DNA of 64,000 bases from NCBI RefSeq assembly GCF_002234675.1, contig NC_019868.2:25744293-25808292 (forward strand). The letters run 5' to 3'. Shown here in pieces: positions 39,028 through 51,010 of this stretch. Position 1 is the first letter of the stretch, and every line of letters begins with the position of its first letter. A program made the position numbers and the translations under genes. The notes beneath the pieces were generated by a model. It did no database searches and was not told the origin of the DNA. It was given only the letters and a program-made list of their open reading frames with translations. This stretch comes from Oryzias latipes (lineage: Eukaryota > Chordata > Actinopteri > Beloniformes > Adrianichthyidae).

Positions 39028-41042
39028 ACTGGAACCCTGATGTTAATGTAAGGTCTGAGTGGGTTGTTACATTACTCTCTACGCCATCCTCAATTAGCCC
39101 TTCACATTGAATTAATAGCTAAAATTCTATCCTTTCTTTTTCAGCTAATCACCATCTTTAAATTCCTTAATGGTTGTCTGTATTTTAGATGGTTTGTAGT
39201 CTCTCTTTATCCCTGTTTTCCACCTGGAGTGATGCTTCGGGATGACTTTGAAGCACCACCAAGCTCTTGGTTTCATCCCAACGACGCAAGACCTCATTGA
39301 CCCACAACCAAACAACCAAAGATTATGGACTTATTTAATGTACATGTTTCTGGAACACCAAAAATCTTTATACACATACCTAAATATCTCTTCTTATTGA
39401 ACTGGGTTTAACCCTGTAAAACCAGAGCTGTCTTTGACATAACGTAACTCTTGCCCTCTGAATCCGCTGATTCTGATGAGAAAGGCAACTTTTTCCACTT
39501 CAGAATCTGCTTGAATTATGTTAGTTGTGTATACTATTGAAGACTTGCACTTGTCCAAAGACTGCAAACACTGGAGCCAGTGGTCTGTTGTTAAAGCGTT
39601 AACAGATGTTTTATGTGAGCTGCAATGGTGTGTCTGCAGCTGGATGCAAAAAAAAGCATTCAGGGAGAGGTCAAAATGTAAATCATTGCTCACATAAAAT
39701 GAAAAAATTCTGATAAAAACACATTTTTAGACCCTACAATAATACATTCTATGACAGTTTTCTGCTTTAGCACATTCTAGATTTGCCCTACTTGTCTTCC
39801 CCCTCTGCTTTTAGTCAAATTTTTTCTAATTTTTTTCTTGCCATTTGCAATCCATAATTTAAAAACCAGCTAATGTACAACAAAATAAATCATGAAGATT
39901 GAATTGTTAATTTTTCTGCTTCACTCTCTCTCTCTCTGAAGAAATCTATTAGCGCCAGTTGTAATTTATTATTAGCAGCTCAGACTCTCATCAATTAATT
40001 CTTTGTTTAAATTTGCACTTTCTAGATTAGAACGTGGGAACGATTTGCTCTTCTGTCCGTTGGAATAAACAGCAGAATATTTTGGGGACCAGTCCATGAC
40101 TGTGGGCTTTGATCCCAGCAGAATTAATCCTGGTGCAATTAAAATGTCGTTAGACAGATGGCTGTTCTTGTCTGGAGAAAAGCGAAGTCTGTGTTTGGAT
40201 GGATGGGTGACAGTTTTCCAACAAAAAGACATCTCAAGCCAAAACAATTGATTTTTAAAATAAAAAAAGTTGCTTGGACTGATCTCTGTAAAAGCATCCG
40301 ATCAGCGTAGCTCGCTGGTGTTTCCGCCTGCAGCACTACACCTCATTATTGTGTTGCATTTACTGTACAGTAGGAATCTGTTCACAGATATCACTGTAAA
40401 CTGGATTAAATCTCTGGCAAGTTAATTGCTACAGAGACAGTAGATAATTATTGAAATCCATTCCCTATCCTAATGACAAAGGATAATGAGCTCTTTCACC
40501 TTGGCCCACAAATTAACTTAATTTAAAACCAGTTAATGCTCCAAATCTGCATTAATTTACTCTTGGATGATGATAATAGGCTTTTTTGCTGCCACGACTA
40601 CTTTAATATTTGTTGTCTCTCAATTGTGATTAAAGAGATCATGGGATTTATTGGTGTACTGCCGGGTTGAAAAGAAAGGTCCATCCTTTACAATTAATTG
40701 TCTCCAAGGTCCATGTGTGCAGAGTTATATTCAGTTAACCCAGAAAAATGCAGTTTCTTCATTGTGATTTAGGAAACTCATTTTGAGCATTACAGTACCT
40801 GTCAGATAAATGGATAAACCAGTCATTTTTGTGTAGATACTCCAATCAGCAAAGGCCCTTGCAGCGTCTAATTTGTCATAAACACCTGATCCAGGTGATC
40901 AGCGGTGGGTGGGGAAAAATTTTCAGTGAAACAAACATTACATTTCCCTTTGAGGCTTTGATGGTTCTTGCAAACACTGTTTAGGATCTACAGATTGAAT
41001 TAAAAACTACCGTAACAGTTTAGGGAGAGACTGAATCTCACA
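39028..41042. other. Unique intergenic stretch
   Basis: About 2 kb without supported genes or repeat families, apart from a short CT tract near 39922. The part at 40380-40640 is TAAT-rich and looks unique (see findings). Confidence 0.4.
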
Positions 41043-41059
41043 GGGCTGAAGCAACTTGT

Positions 41060-41286
41060 TGTTGTTTCTCTTTCGGCTTTTCCCATCAGGGGTCGCCACA
41101 GTGAACGAGTCGCATGGTAAACTCGGCAATGTTTTACGCCAGATGCCCTTCCTGACACAACCCTCTCAAAGCAACCGGGCTTGGGACTGGCACAGAAGTA
41201 GAGAAGGGAACAGGGAGCAACCCGGATTCGAACCCAGGTTTCACAGACGGCAGGCGCCGCAAATCAGCACGAGCTAAACCGGCTCC
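41060..41286 (-). mobile_element. tRNA-derived SINE with 17-bp target duplication
   Basis: On the minus strand the head reads GGAGCCGGTTTAGCTCGTGC (A-box-like) and has a B box GGTTCGAATCC (41234-41224). The body carries GTCAGGAAGGGCATCTGGCG and ends in a short A-rich tail. The 17-bp direct repeat GGGCTGAAGCAACTTGT at 41043-41059 and 41287-41303 is a clean L1-type target duplication. Confidence 0.88.
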
Positions 41287-41403
41287 GGGCTGAAGCAACT
41301 TGTGATAAGATAAAAAGATAATGTCCAAGATGTGATACAATTTTGTGCTAATTTAGTGCATGAAGCTTGTATTGCACAATGGTGGTACAAACACTATTGA
41401 CTG

Positions 41404-42815
41404 TAAGGCAAGGCAAGGCAAGTTTATTTGGATAGCACAATTTGTACTGGCAAACTGTCCAGGGTGTCCCCTGCCTTCGCCCACAAGTGGCCGGGATAGG
41501 CTCCGACAGCCCCGTGACCCCGAAAGTGAAAAACGGAATAGAAAATGAATGAACAATTTGTACAGAAAGTACTTCAAAGTGCTTAACAAAGCAGGAAAAT
41601 GTATTAAATCACAATACATAACAGTGCAAAGATTAAAAACATACATAATCATTATAAAATTTACATTAAAAGAAATGAAAGAGAAAAGAATATGAAAAGA
41701 GGTGTCAAAAAAGGACCCTTCAGTTACATACAAGGCTAAACAGGAATGTTTTTTGACTTGATTTGAACCTTAGCACAGTAGAGGCCTTTCTCACAACCTC
41801 AGGTAGGCTGTTCCAGCTTTTAGCTGCATAAGACGGAAACGCTGATTCCCCTTGCTTAGTCCTGACTCTGGGCTCCTGCAGGAGTCTGGTCCCTGAGGTC
41901 CTCAGAGTCCGAGATGGTTCATATGGCGCTAACACGTCAGAGATGTACAGTACTTTGGTGCAAGGCCATGGAGAGACTTGTAAACAAGCAGAGCTGCTTT
42001 AAAGTCTCAGAGACCTGAGCACAGGACTGATGCGATGGTACTTCCTGGTTCTAGTCAGGACTCGAGCAGCAACGTTCTGGATGTACTGAAGCTGTTTTAC
42101 AGCTCGTTTGGGGAGGCCAGTGAACAGACCGTTACAGTAATCCAACCTACTGGAGACAAATGCATGAATAAGTATCTCCCTGTCTGGCTTTGACACTATG
42201 TTTTTGATTTTGGCAAAGTTTTTAGATGGTAAAATGCTGCTGATGTTACTGACTTGATATAGCTGTTAAAATTCAGGTCAGAGTCCATGATTACCCCTAG
42301 GTGTCTGACTTGATTTGGAGGTTTTAGAGACAGAGAGTGAAGGTCACTGCTGACTCTTTCTCTTTTTTTCTGTGGACCAAAGACGATGACTTCAGTCTTG
42401 TCTGAGTTTAGGAGGAGAAAGTTGTTTTGCATCTAAGCACTGATCTGTTGGATGCAATAACTGAGTGAATCAACTGGCCCATATTCACCTGGTGTCAGTG
42501 ACACATAGATCTGAGTATCGTCTTCATAGTTGTGATAAGATATTTTATCACTGCAAATTAACTTACCTAATGGCATCATGTAGAGGTTGAACAAAAGGGG
42601 TCCCAGGATTGATCCCTGGGGCACACCACAGTTCAAAGCCATGCGGTCTGAGACACAACGCCCAATTTCAACAAAATATTTCCTGTCTTCGAGATATAAC
42701 TTGAACCAACTTAGGGCAGAACCAGAAATTCCAACCCAGGCTTGGAGTCTGTGTAAAAGCATCCTATGATCAACAGTGTCAAAAGCAGCAGACTGTATAT
42801 GAGAACTGGCCAATT
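41404..42815 (-). pseudogene. 5'-truncated, decayed LINE reverse-transcriptase gene (CR1/L2-like)
   Basis: Minus-strand fragments in order: AFDTVDHRMLLHRLQAWVGI and CGVPQGSILGPLLFNLYMMP of the reverse transcriptase, then NSDKTEVIVFGP, RHLGVIMDSDLNF, SRLDYCNGLFTGLP, YIQNVAARVLTRTRKYHRIS and SFPSYAAKSWNSLPEVVRKA-like C-terminal blocks. This is the hallmark series of jockey/CR1/L2 LINEs. The frame breaks at about 42433 and 42196, and the catalytic ADD reads YEDD, so it is inactive. The 3' end is interrupted by a family D fragment. Confidence 0.85.
41448..41552 (+). repeat. Family D fragment inserted in the LINE
   Basis: A 105-bp piece (GGGTGTCCCCTGCCTTCGCC ... GGGATAGGCTCCGACAGCCC ... GAAAATGAATGA) flanked by the direct repeat ACAATTTGTAC at 41437-41447 and 41553-41563. 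It is a short retrotransposed 3' end. Confidence 0.8.
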
Positions 42816-42831
42816 CTTTACAATATGAATG

Positions 42832-43012
42832 TCGTTTGTCGTTTCTTTATAGTTATCGTTTCTATGGCAATCACTCTAGTCAATCAGGACAAATAGAATG
42901 ACTGAGTAATAGCTGTTTATTTCTTTATAGAAGGTATTTTGGCTTCTTGGAGCCAGTGGATACCTTCTGTTTGGGGCACGAGGGGGAGGAGTCATTCAGT
43001 CTAGTTCTCATA
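42832..43012. repeat. Family B partial copy
   Basis: GAATGACTGAGTAATAGCTG, TTGGCTTCTTGGAGCCAG and GGGGGAGGAGTCATTCAGTC match the arm of the fold-back element at 2337-3330. Confidence 0.65.
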
Positions 43013-43042
43013 TATATAAAACTCAGCTAAAACTTTTAGATG

Positions 43043-43713
43043 GCGTTGGGGGGATTCCGGCTGCCACTGCGGTGGGGGTCTTGGGGTGGGGATGGCTGGG
43101 CACTCTCCCTCCTTCTTTTCACGTTCCACCATCCATTTTAGAAGAACATAAACACTCACCTGAGCACAGGTGTTAGCTCAGTTTGCATGACTGAATGACT
43201 GAAATATTTCACACTAGTTGGTTTTAAGGCATAAGTATGCATGTGAACACTATCTGTTTTGTGTACATGTCGACAGGTGGACATTTTTGCAGCTAGCAGG
43301 TGTGTTTATAACATTTGAGTGTGTGTGTGGACAGGCTCCGCCCTTTTTGTACTACATTTGAACCTTACCATAGTGATTAACAACCAGTAAACTTGTTGCT
43401 TTATGCTGCTTCATGGTCTTATCCCCCTTCCCCTCCTATTATCACCCTCCTACCCCCCCTTCTTCTCCTCTTTCTTCTTCCCCTCTTTCCTTTTCCGTCC
43501 GGTCCAACACTAAAGATTTTCAAACATGATTGAAATTAATAAAGTTTGGCCTCAATTACAAAAGGGGTTTATTCAGACATACCTTTGGTTTGTCTGAAGA
43601 TTAATAACCCCTCTTGTTAAAGTAAAATATGTCCAACACAAGAGGCCCTCAGCACTCATCTGTCTGCCCAGCTGTTGGACAGGACAAGTTAAAAAAATAA
43701 ATAAAAATAAATA
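43043..43713 (+). mobile_element. Non-LTR retroposon with a target duplication over 20 bp
   Basis: About 0.67 kb of non-coding DNA ending in an (AAAT/AAAAATAA)n tail, placed between direct repeats of at least 22 bp at 43021-43042 and 43721-43742. It starts with a G-rich stretch (GGGGGGATTCCGGCTGCC) and includes AATAAAGTTTGGCC. A long duplication plus an A-rich tail indicates target-primed reverse transcription. The family is unknown to me. Confidence 0.75.
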
Positions 43714-43794
43714 AAATAAAACTCAGCTAAAACTTTTAGATGTGTTGACTTACGCAGCATCTGTGAATATGATTCCTATCTGAGAAAAATACCT

Positions 43795-44060
43795 ATTCAG
43801 GGATCCTGTCCTTAAGGAGGGTCACCGGGACCTCTCCTCTTCCTTTTCCGTTACCAAGGACAGGTTTGCCACGATGCCCTTCTCCCTCGGGTTGACCGTT
43901 GTTCTGGCGCTCATCCAAGTCTCCCTCTATTCAACTGATGTCATGTGCCAGGACATCTGGAATTTGTCCCTCTGGGGAGGGGAACTGTGACAATTCTGCC
44001 TTTTAGTTTGGTTTATATTCAGTAAGGATTTCCTGGTTCTGTCGTTGGTTGGTTTGGTTC
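43795..44060 (+). mobile_element. Remnant of an LTR-element 3' end
   Basis: GGGGAGGGGAAC followed by TGTGACAATTCTGCC resembles a polypurine tract plus LTR start. The sequence before it (GACAGGTTTGCCACGATGCC) looks like retroelement interior. No closing LTR end or target duplication was found. Confidence 0.35.
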
Positions 44061-47000
44061 CCACAAAGGTTTATTTACTCCAAAAAGCCACCTGGAAAAA
44101 TGTGTTTTTGTCAGTATTATTGGAAATGTATCATTAAAAAACCTTCGAGCCTTCTGCAGGAAGAGCAGGACTGGAAGAAACACCAGACGGCCTTTGTCTT
44201 GATGTAGGCAAGGTCAGACAAATAACCTAATCACTGCCATTCAGCATGAAGAAAAACTAACATATCTTTTTCTATGGGATGCTAATATTTTAAGATTTTC
44301 ACAAAAGATCTGGAAAAAGCACAGATTTTTTGAGTGACTAAAAACCATTTGGAAGCTCATACCACATATAAGGTACATTAACTGCTTTGCAAACAACTGT
44401 TTGTGTACAAAGTCTATATTTCACATCTTAAAATGGATAAATGGCTCTTCAGCATCTTCAGCGGTGTCGAATTTTCTGCTGAGAGCCATCACTCCTATCT
44501 GAGCAGCTGCTGGAAGTCCTCAGTCCAAAAACAGACTGTTGGCAAAACCTGTCTCATCACTGAGGTGTAAAAATAGATTTCAATTTAATCAGAAGACGAT
44601 TGAAAGCAAATCACATTCCCTTGAAGTTTTATGCCGCTTTGGGGACCAAAAATGACGAGAATCTGGCAGGTATTCCTTTCTGCAACATCTTTTTCAATCT
44701 TTCGTCCTTTGCTTTCTGGTTGCAAACCAGTATATATTGCATTGATTTCCAATCATCTGTGAAATAATTTCTGACATGGAAAGTGTTTAGCAGACTTGGA
44801 TTGTGCACAGAAACCCTAATGTTGGGTCTCTGATGGAGTTAATTTAAAGTCTGTGTGGGCTGTGCTATATAGTGGAGCAAATGCGTCTGAAATGTTCCTT
44901 GCTCCTGTTATTTCTTTGTTTTTGACTGAAGTTGGGAAGCTTCTGGTATCCAGAACTGCTTAAAAACTGACAGAGTGTTTTAGTATAAAAGTTAAACAAG
45001 TCGAACCCGTAAATCTGAACATTTGGCTAACTGTTTTTTTTTTAAACATGGCCTAAAGTTCTCTTGGTTGTTTATGGTTTCATTTAGAAAATAAAAAGGG
45101 CCCTGTACTCCCCCCTTCACTCCAAGACTTGATCTTTAATGAGCTACATAAACTATTGCTGAACAGTTTAAGCCTTAGTCACGTGCCCTCACGAGTATGT
45201 GCAGGGGTTTGATCCATTTAGGTGCTGCGTGTTTTTGAGTTGTCTGGAGGGTCGTAGATAGGAGCGGCCGCATCTTCTTAAGTGGCGCTCAGGTGTGCCC
45301 TGAAGTATTTGTTGTACTGTGCCCTTAAGCCACACTCTGGTCCTCAGATCAGGATACTGGATCCTTAAATCGACTCCAGCCTGATCACCACAGCACCTGC
45401 AGTCCCTCCTGCAGATCCACTGGAAGAGAAACTTATGAGCCAGAGTTTTTCTCTCCAGAGGTTGATTATCCACCACAATAAAAGGATCTTTTTCACACGT
45501 TATCCCCAGGAGCCACACGGCTCCTTTCATGACAAATTAATAAACATACTGCGTGATCATCATTCATTAGAGCCTCGTGGTTTACATCGTTCTCTTCAGG
45601 GAGAAAGCATGTTTCTTCATGCACAACCCAATTTACAACAACATGACTCAGAAAGAGGATTAAGAAGCACAAATAAAGAGACCTGCGCATGCTGTTGAGG
45701 AGAACAGCTGTGGACATCATGGCAAACAGGAAATGAGGCGTGGATGAGCAAATGGGTGGTAAATGAATGGAGGCTTTTGCTGCTGGAGGAAGAAAAACAT
45801 TGGAAACAATATATATAGCATTGATAGCAAAGTGTCCCACTTAAAAGCAAGCTTGTTCCAATTAAATCCATATTTTGCTTGCAACTACTTTTTTTTAAGA
45901 TTTAAAGGAATTCCACAAAATGCATGACATTCCTGAAATTTGTCTATTCTGGCCTATATATCAATGCTGGAAATCTGGCTGTTGGTCCAGGTCCTCTCCT
46001 GAGAGCTCTTCTGAGAGGGAAGGTCTATTTCCGGACTGTCTATTTCTACGGCACCCGTCTCAATGGAGAAGAGAAACGAAGTGAGATTTTTCCCAGCATT
46101 AAGGCAAGGAAGGTAAAGGCATTGATGGAAAAAGTTCCTGGTTTCCTTGCAATACGACAGATCCCAGAATCCAGAGAACTTGATTTTACAGTATTTGACT
46201 GGTGTTTCTGCGTTTTTAGCTCTGACAGCAAAATTTTACACTTCAAATGTGGCTTTTTTAAAACAGGACATCGAGTGATAATTTAAGATTGACAGTTAAA
46301 AGGCAAACACGTTCCTAAAAAAGACCCACAACTCTCGTTTATCCTGCTCAAAATGAACACATAATCAGTGGTTTCCTGTGCGATCTTTTAACTTTCTATG
46401 ATACTTCAGAATTTTTTCCCTGACTTATATAAAGACTTATGTCAGGAGAAATGTGTTTTTTGTTGTTGTTGTAATTGTTAAAGTATAAATTAAGTTACTT
46501 TTGAGTTAGTTTTTTCAGACTGGACACATTTGGTTTGCTCAAAGCTAACCACAGAGTTCATTTCCACGGGTAATCTGGAACACATTTTCAGTTTCAATAC
46601 ATTCAAGTTGACCCTGGTCCGACGACCAGGAACCGCTCTTGTACCCGTCTTTGGAGGGGGTCTCAGTTTGTTTCCAATCAGACTGGAGCTGCAGTTCGCT
46701 CTGAGATTCCTCAGTCTGAATAAGCGGAACAATTGGATCAAAAGGGCCCCCGTAGCTGGGCATTATGGGATGTAAACAGTAGAGATGAGATGATGCAGGT
46801 TCACTGAAACAACTTTTAACGTGATCCACATGAATTCTAGCACTGTTTAAACATAGGAGTCAGAGATTTTTTCCAAACACAATGTTCTGAAACAAGCTCA
46901 GCCACACCGCTACAAACACCTCCACCACAGGAAGAGCAACACAAGCTCTGAAGCCTCGGTATCATTCACCCATCGCTAATCTTTCTGCCACTAAGCGTCT

Positions 47001-48094
47001 TGGATTTAGGGTCCTGCACTACTGATTCCTCACAAGAACGAAGAAAAATGGATCCATGCATAAAAAGACTTGTCTCAAATTACAAAACATCTGTATACCC
47101 TTTTTGTTTTTAAATTATGTGAACTAATAAATGTATAAAAAGAGTTGAATTTTTGTAATTAGATGTATTTTCTTCTGGGTAACCAATCTTCTAACAGCTG
47201 AAGTTATCACAGTAGGTCCATGTAAGTAAACAGTTCTCTAGAATAAATAAAAAAACAACAGGTAGACCAGGATGTATTGATGATTGCATTTCCGTAGTTT
47301 ATTTGCATACATTACTGATGGTTTGTGGAGAGCTTAAAGTACCATCAAATTCTTCTCTAATTTAACTCTATTTCAAAAATGTTAAAGTTGCGCCAGAGAT
47401 TTAACATTTAATGCTATAAAAAAAAAAATGAAAAAAACCCCACAGTGGTGTCTTAGTAACACAGTGAGGTTAACATCACTTTGATATCTTCTTTGAATGC
47501 AAATTCAACCAATTTAATGTTAATGTGTAACGCTTAAAGCCGCAACTGTTCCTCCGGTTCAGGAAGGCCACTCTGCAACCAAATTCAGTAATTGGCTAAT
47601 TAAAAGATAATTACTATAGCTTAAAAGGCGGCTAAAAAAACATCTACATGCCCATAAAATGCTCAGAGGAGAACCCAGTAATTCAGTTGCAGTGGGTTCT
47701 GCAGCCTACTTTCATCTCGTTCAGGGTCACGGGGAAACTGGAGTCTGGAACAGCATTTCTTCTGAGTTGGTGAAAAAGTTACCTTCCACCAGAAGTTTAG
47801 ACTTTTCTTTCTCTGTTGCAGTTTCCTTTGCAGCTCGTGCAGACCTGAGCAGGTCCATCCGTGGCTCTGCAGGCCTCATAGGAGAGGAAACACAGCAAAG
47901 CAGATGAATGCAGAAACACAATCTGACTTCTGCAACCAAGACGCCCAAGAGAGTGAGACTATTTTGAGCCTGCAATTAGACAGCAGGAGCAGACAGTTAG
48001 TTAGTAGCTCTTAGCTAAATTGTGATGCTAGATAAATCTTCTTCCTGACAGCAAGTTAAGCTGGAAAATGTTTTTTTTTGTAGAAGGGATTTTA
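44061..48094. other. Intergenic region without supported genes
   Basis: About 4 kb of unique-looking sequence. Several open frames (for example 45189-45530 and 45924-46286) have no recognisable domain and no convincing splice or start context, so I call no gene. Confidence 0.4.
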
Positions 48095-48170
48095 TTTGTG
48101 TAGTGGTTGACACTAAAACTACTACTATCCAGAGGGTAGTGGTTTGAATCCCAGCTGGAGCTCTTTTTGT
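48095..48170 (+). repeat. Family D head fragment (tRNA-like)
   Basis: GTGTAGTGGTTGACACTAAA followed by GTAGTGGTTTGAATCCCAGC resembles the degenerate A- and B-box part of family D. Confidence 0.4.
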
Positions 48171-48849
48171 CAGGAAAGCTGATAATAGAGGATCCAAATG
48201 CAGAAGCTCAAAGAGTTTGATGAATTACCTCAACCTTTGCAAACAATGAAATTAAACAAAACTTTACTGTGATAAAGCTGAAACAAGCAACACCCAAAGG
48301 GTGTTTTTTAAAACATGATAGCTGACAATAAAGACTAATAAACTGTGGACTGAAGCAGACAGAGGGGTAATTAACTGAGAGAAACAGCTGTGGCCCATTG
48401 GAACTGAAACCTGGTGTGACAGGGACTGTGGCCTCGATCCAAGCAAACCAAGGAAATCCACCAAAACAGCAGATTTTGGGACTTTCTGTGTGGAATTAGC
48501 ATGTTTCCCTGCACATGCATGCAGGAGTTTTCTCAAAAAGACAACACTTTGAGGATTTGACTGAGTTTAGGATTGAGGTGAGTACGCCAGGCTGTCATAC
48601 TGGTGTGCTTTCAATTCAAATTTACAAAAGACATTTTTGTTTTTTTGCTAAATAAAATAAAACAAAGTGTCATTTTGTATAAACTGTATCATTTCTTTAG
48701 CAAGCAACTTAGTGCCCAAACAGGGATGTGACATTTTCAATGACAAGTGGCTGATGGATTTTCAGTTAATAAATGTTCTTAACCCTTAACTGCCTGCTCA
48801 ACTAGAAAACTGATAATTGAAAACATTGTGCATATTGCTCCTAGAAAAA

Positions 48850-49316
48850 AACAAAAACATTTTGATTTAGTCAAAAAATCTGTTAGTTTTTTTCCTTTGG
48901 TGAGATAACCCATCCCACCATACAGGTGTGCCAAATCAAGATGCTGATTAGATGGAATGATTATTGCACAGGTGTGGCAACAATAGAATGCCAAACGTGT
49001 TATTTTTTTGGGGGGACTCCTGTGTGGCTACTATTTGCCCCATGCGGTGCAACGCGTGTCCTTTGCACAAAATGTTTCAGAGCGGCCAGTCTAAGGCACA
49101 CCTGTGCAATAATTATGCTAATCTAAAAAGCTCACCTGTGAGGTGGGATTCCAGTAAAGCAGAAGTGCTTATTATCACACATTTAGACAGATTTGTCAAC
49201 AATATTGGAGAGACATGGCTATTTATGTATGTGGAAAATGTTTCAGATCTTTGAGTTACTCTCACGATAAATGACAGCACAAAACAAAAGTGCTGCTTTT
49301 ATACTTCGGTTCAGTG
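48850..49316. repeat. Non-autonomous DNA transposon with inverted halves
   Basis: The right terminus reads inward as TACACTGAACCGAAGTATAA. GATAACCCATCCCACCATAC and CTCACCTGTGAGGTGGGATT are inverted counterparts in the two halves. GGTGTGGCAACAATAGAATG fits a repeat seen widely in fish. Left border approximate. Confidence 0.5.
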
Positions 49317-51010
49317 TACAAAAAAGTTTCCTTAAACATGAATGTTGATGCTTTTACGTTTCATATGTCTAAATACTGTTAAAACCATAGCTCACTTCAT
49401 TACTACTGATATTAAAGGGTTTCATTTAACTTTTAATCAACCAAAACGTCATTGGAATGCAAAAATACTTTGGTTTTCTTTTATGTCTCTGTTGTGTTTG
49501 TCAGCTTTAACATTTCAGCTTCACTGTGTTCCTGCAAGACTCTCTTCTTCTTAGCGATTCATTTTTAACGACCTTTGTATGAGCTAACTTATGAATTTGT
49601 CTTGAATGTGAAGATAAATGAGAAGCCTGTCATAATGCTGCTCATTTATGACCACATTTCAGTCTCTTTAGTTATGGAGCGATCCATAATTCTGCTATCA
49701 AGTTAATGAAACACAACCCAAAAAATACACATGTAGCGTTCCAGCTCAGTCCAATGACCTCTTGCTGCCTTAAGAGGATAAAATGATGGTGCAGGTTGCC
49801 ATAGTGACAATCCAAATTTGTCCTTGTGTGAGTGTTAGTGCTGGCAAGGTTGTTTAGTGTCACACTGCGTCTGTGGCAGTTGTCATAGCTCAGCAAAATG
49901 ACTGTTGAGGGGTTTGCCTACATCTGCTGCTGCCGGCGGGGGGTCCAAGGTGCTGTGGAGATCGCTGAGAAATTTTTGGCTCACTTTTCCATTGTGTCCT
50001 CCATAGCAAAAACGAATTTAGAGATTGGCCAGATTCTGCAGAATTGGAACAAAAAAGAAAAAACTGATTTGTTTGTTGTAATTTCACTGCAAAATCAACC
50101 AAAGCTAGCTAAAACCTTGGTATATTTTGTTTTTAGAGTCATAAAGGATCAATGGGGTTGCGGATTTAGCTAATTTTGTTGTTTCACATGATGATTTTAC
50201 TCTTTTTTTCACATTTCTTAATTTACTTCAAAGCTCTGTGCAAAGTTAGTTTTCAAAGTGGCATAAAGCAAGTTTATCATGAATCTTGAGCAGCAGATCG
50301 TCCACAGAAACACTCGCACTCCACCATTTCGCTGCAGGGCAAATTTTCTCCCACCAACATTGACGGCTCTTCCTACATCTCCCACTGGCCGCATTCCCTG
50401 CAGGCGCATCCAAGACGTCCTCAGAAATTATCCATAGATGTGCAATCGCCTCATTTGCGCCCATGTTTATGAAAAAAACTGAAACGATTACTGCTGTCTG
50501 ACATTTCAGAACTGTATGTTTGTGTTCTTGGGCATAAATAAACATCAAGGATGTGTACAAAACCTTTTTAAACGACGGTTGTTTGTGTTTAGATGTAAAA
50601 GTAAGATGTTTACGTAGCAAATATTTTTAATCTTACCAAGTACATGATTTCACTTTAACTCAACCTGTTTTCCCTAATATAAGAATCATTAACTAAACTG
50701 ATATTTCCCTAAAAGTAAGTTACTTTTTTTTTATAAAACAGACATTTTGAAAAATTCCAAATTATTTAAGAAAAACAAGACAAAAGAAAAAAATCAAACA
50801 GCCTGTAAAAAGCAAACTATTCAGCAAATCATTTGTTCTGCAAGCAGTTCAGTTGTAAGTTTTAAGGGAATATTTCCAGTATTTAGAGTGTTTCTATAAA
50901 AATGTCCTTCTGAGAGAAATGTCAATGCTTCTTATGTCAAGTGATCTAAATTATTGGATTAGTAATTAAGCGAATATACTTAGAAAAATTTGGGGTTTTG
51001 ATGGTGTCGA
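49317..51010. other. Intergenic region, nothing recognised
   Basis: No gene, RNA or repeat family can be supported. The minus-strand open frame at 50246-50620 has no domain that I recognise. Confidence 0.4.

Noticed and set aside
45189..45530. 113-codon minus-strand open frame
   Set aside because: No recognisable domain, no splice or start context and no matching neighbours; expected by chance in 64 kb.
45924..46286. 120-codon plus-strand open frame
   Set aside because: No homology that I recognise; no promoter or exon signals.
50246..50620. 124-codon minus-strand frame that might be a transposase relic
   Set aside because: I could not match it to any transposase family, and no terminal repeats were found around it.
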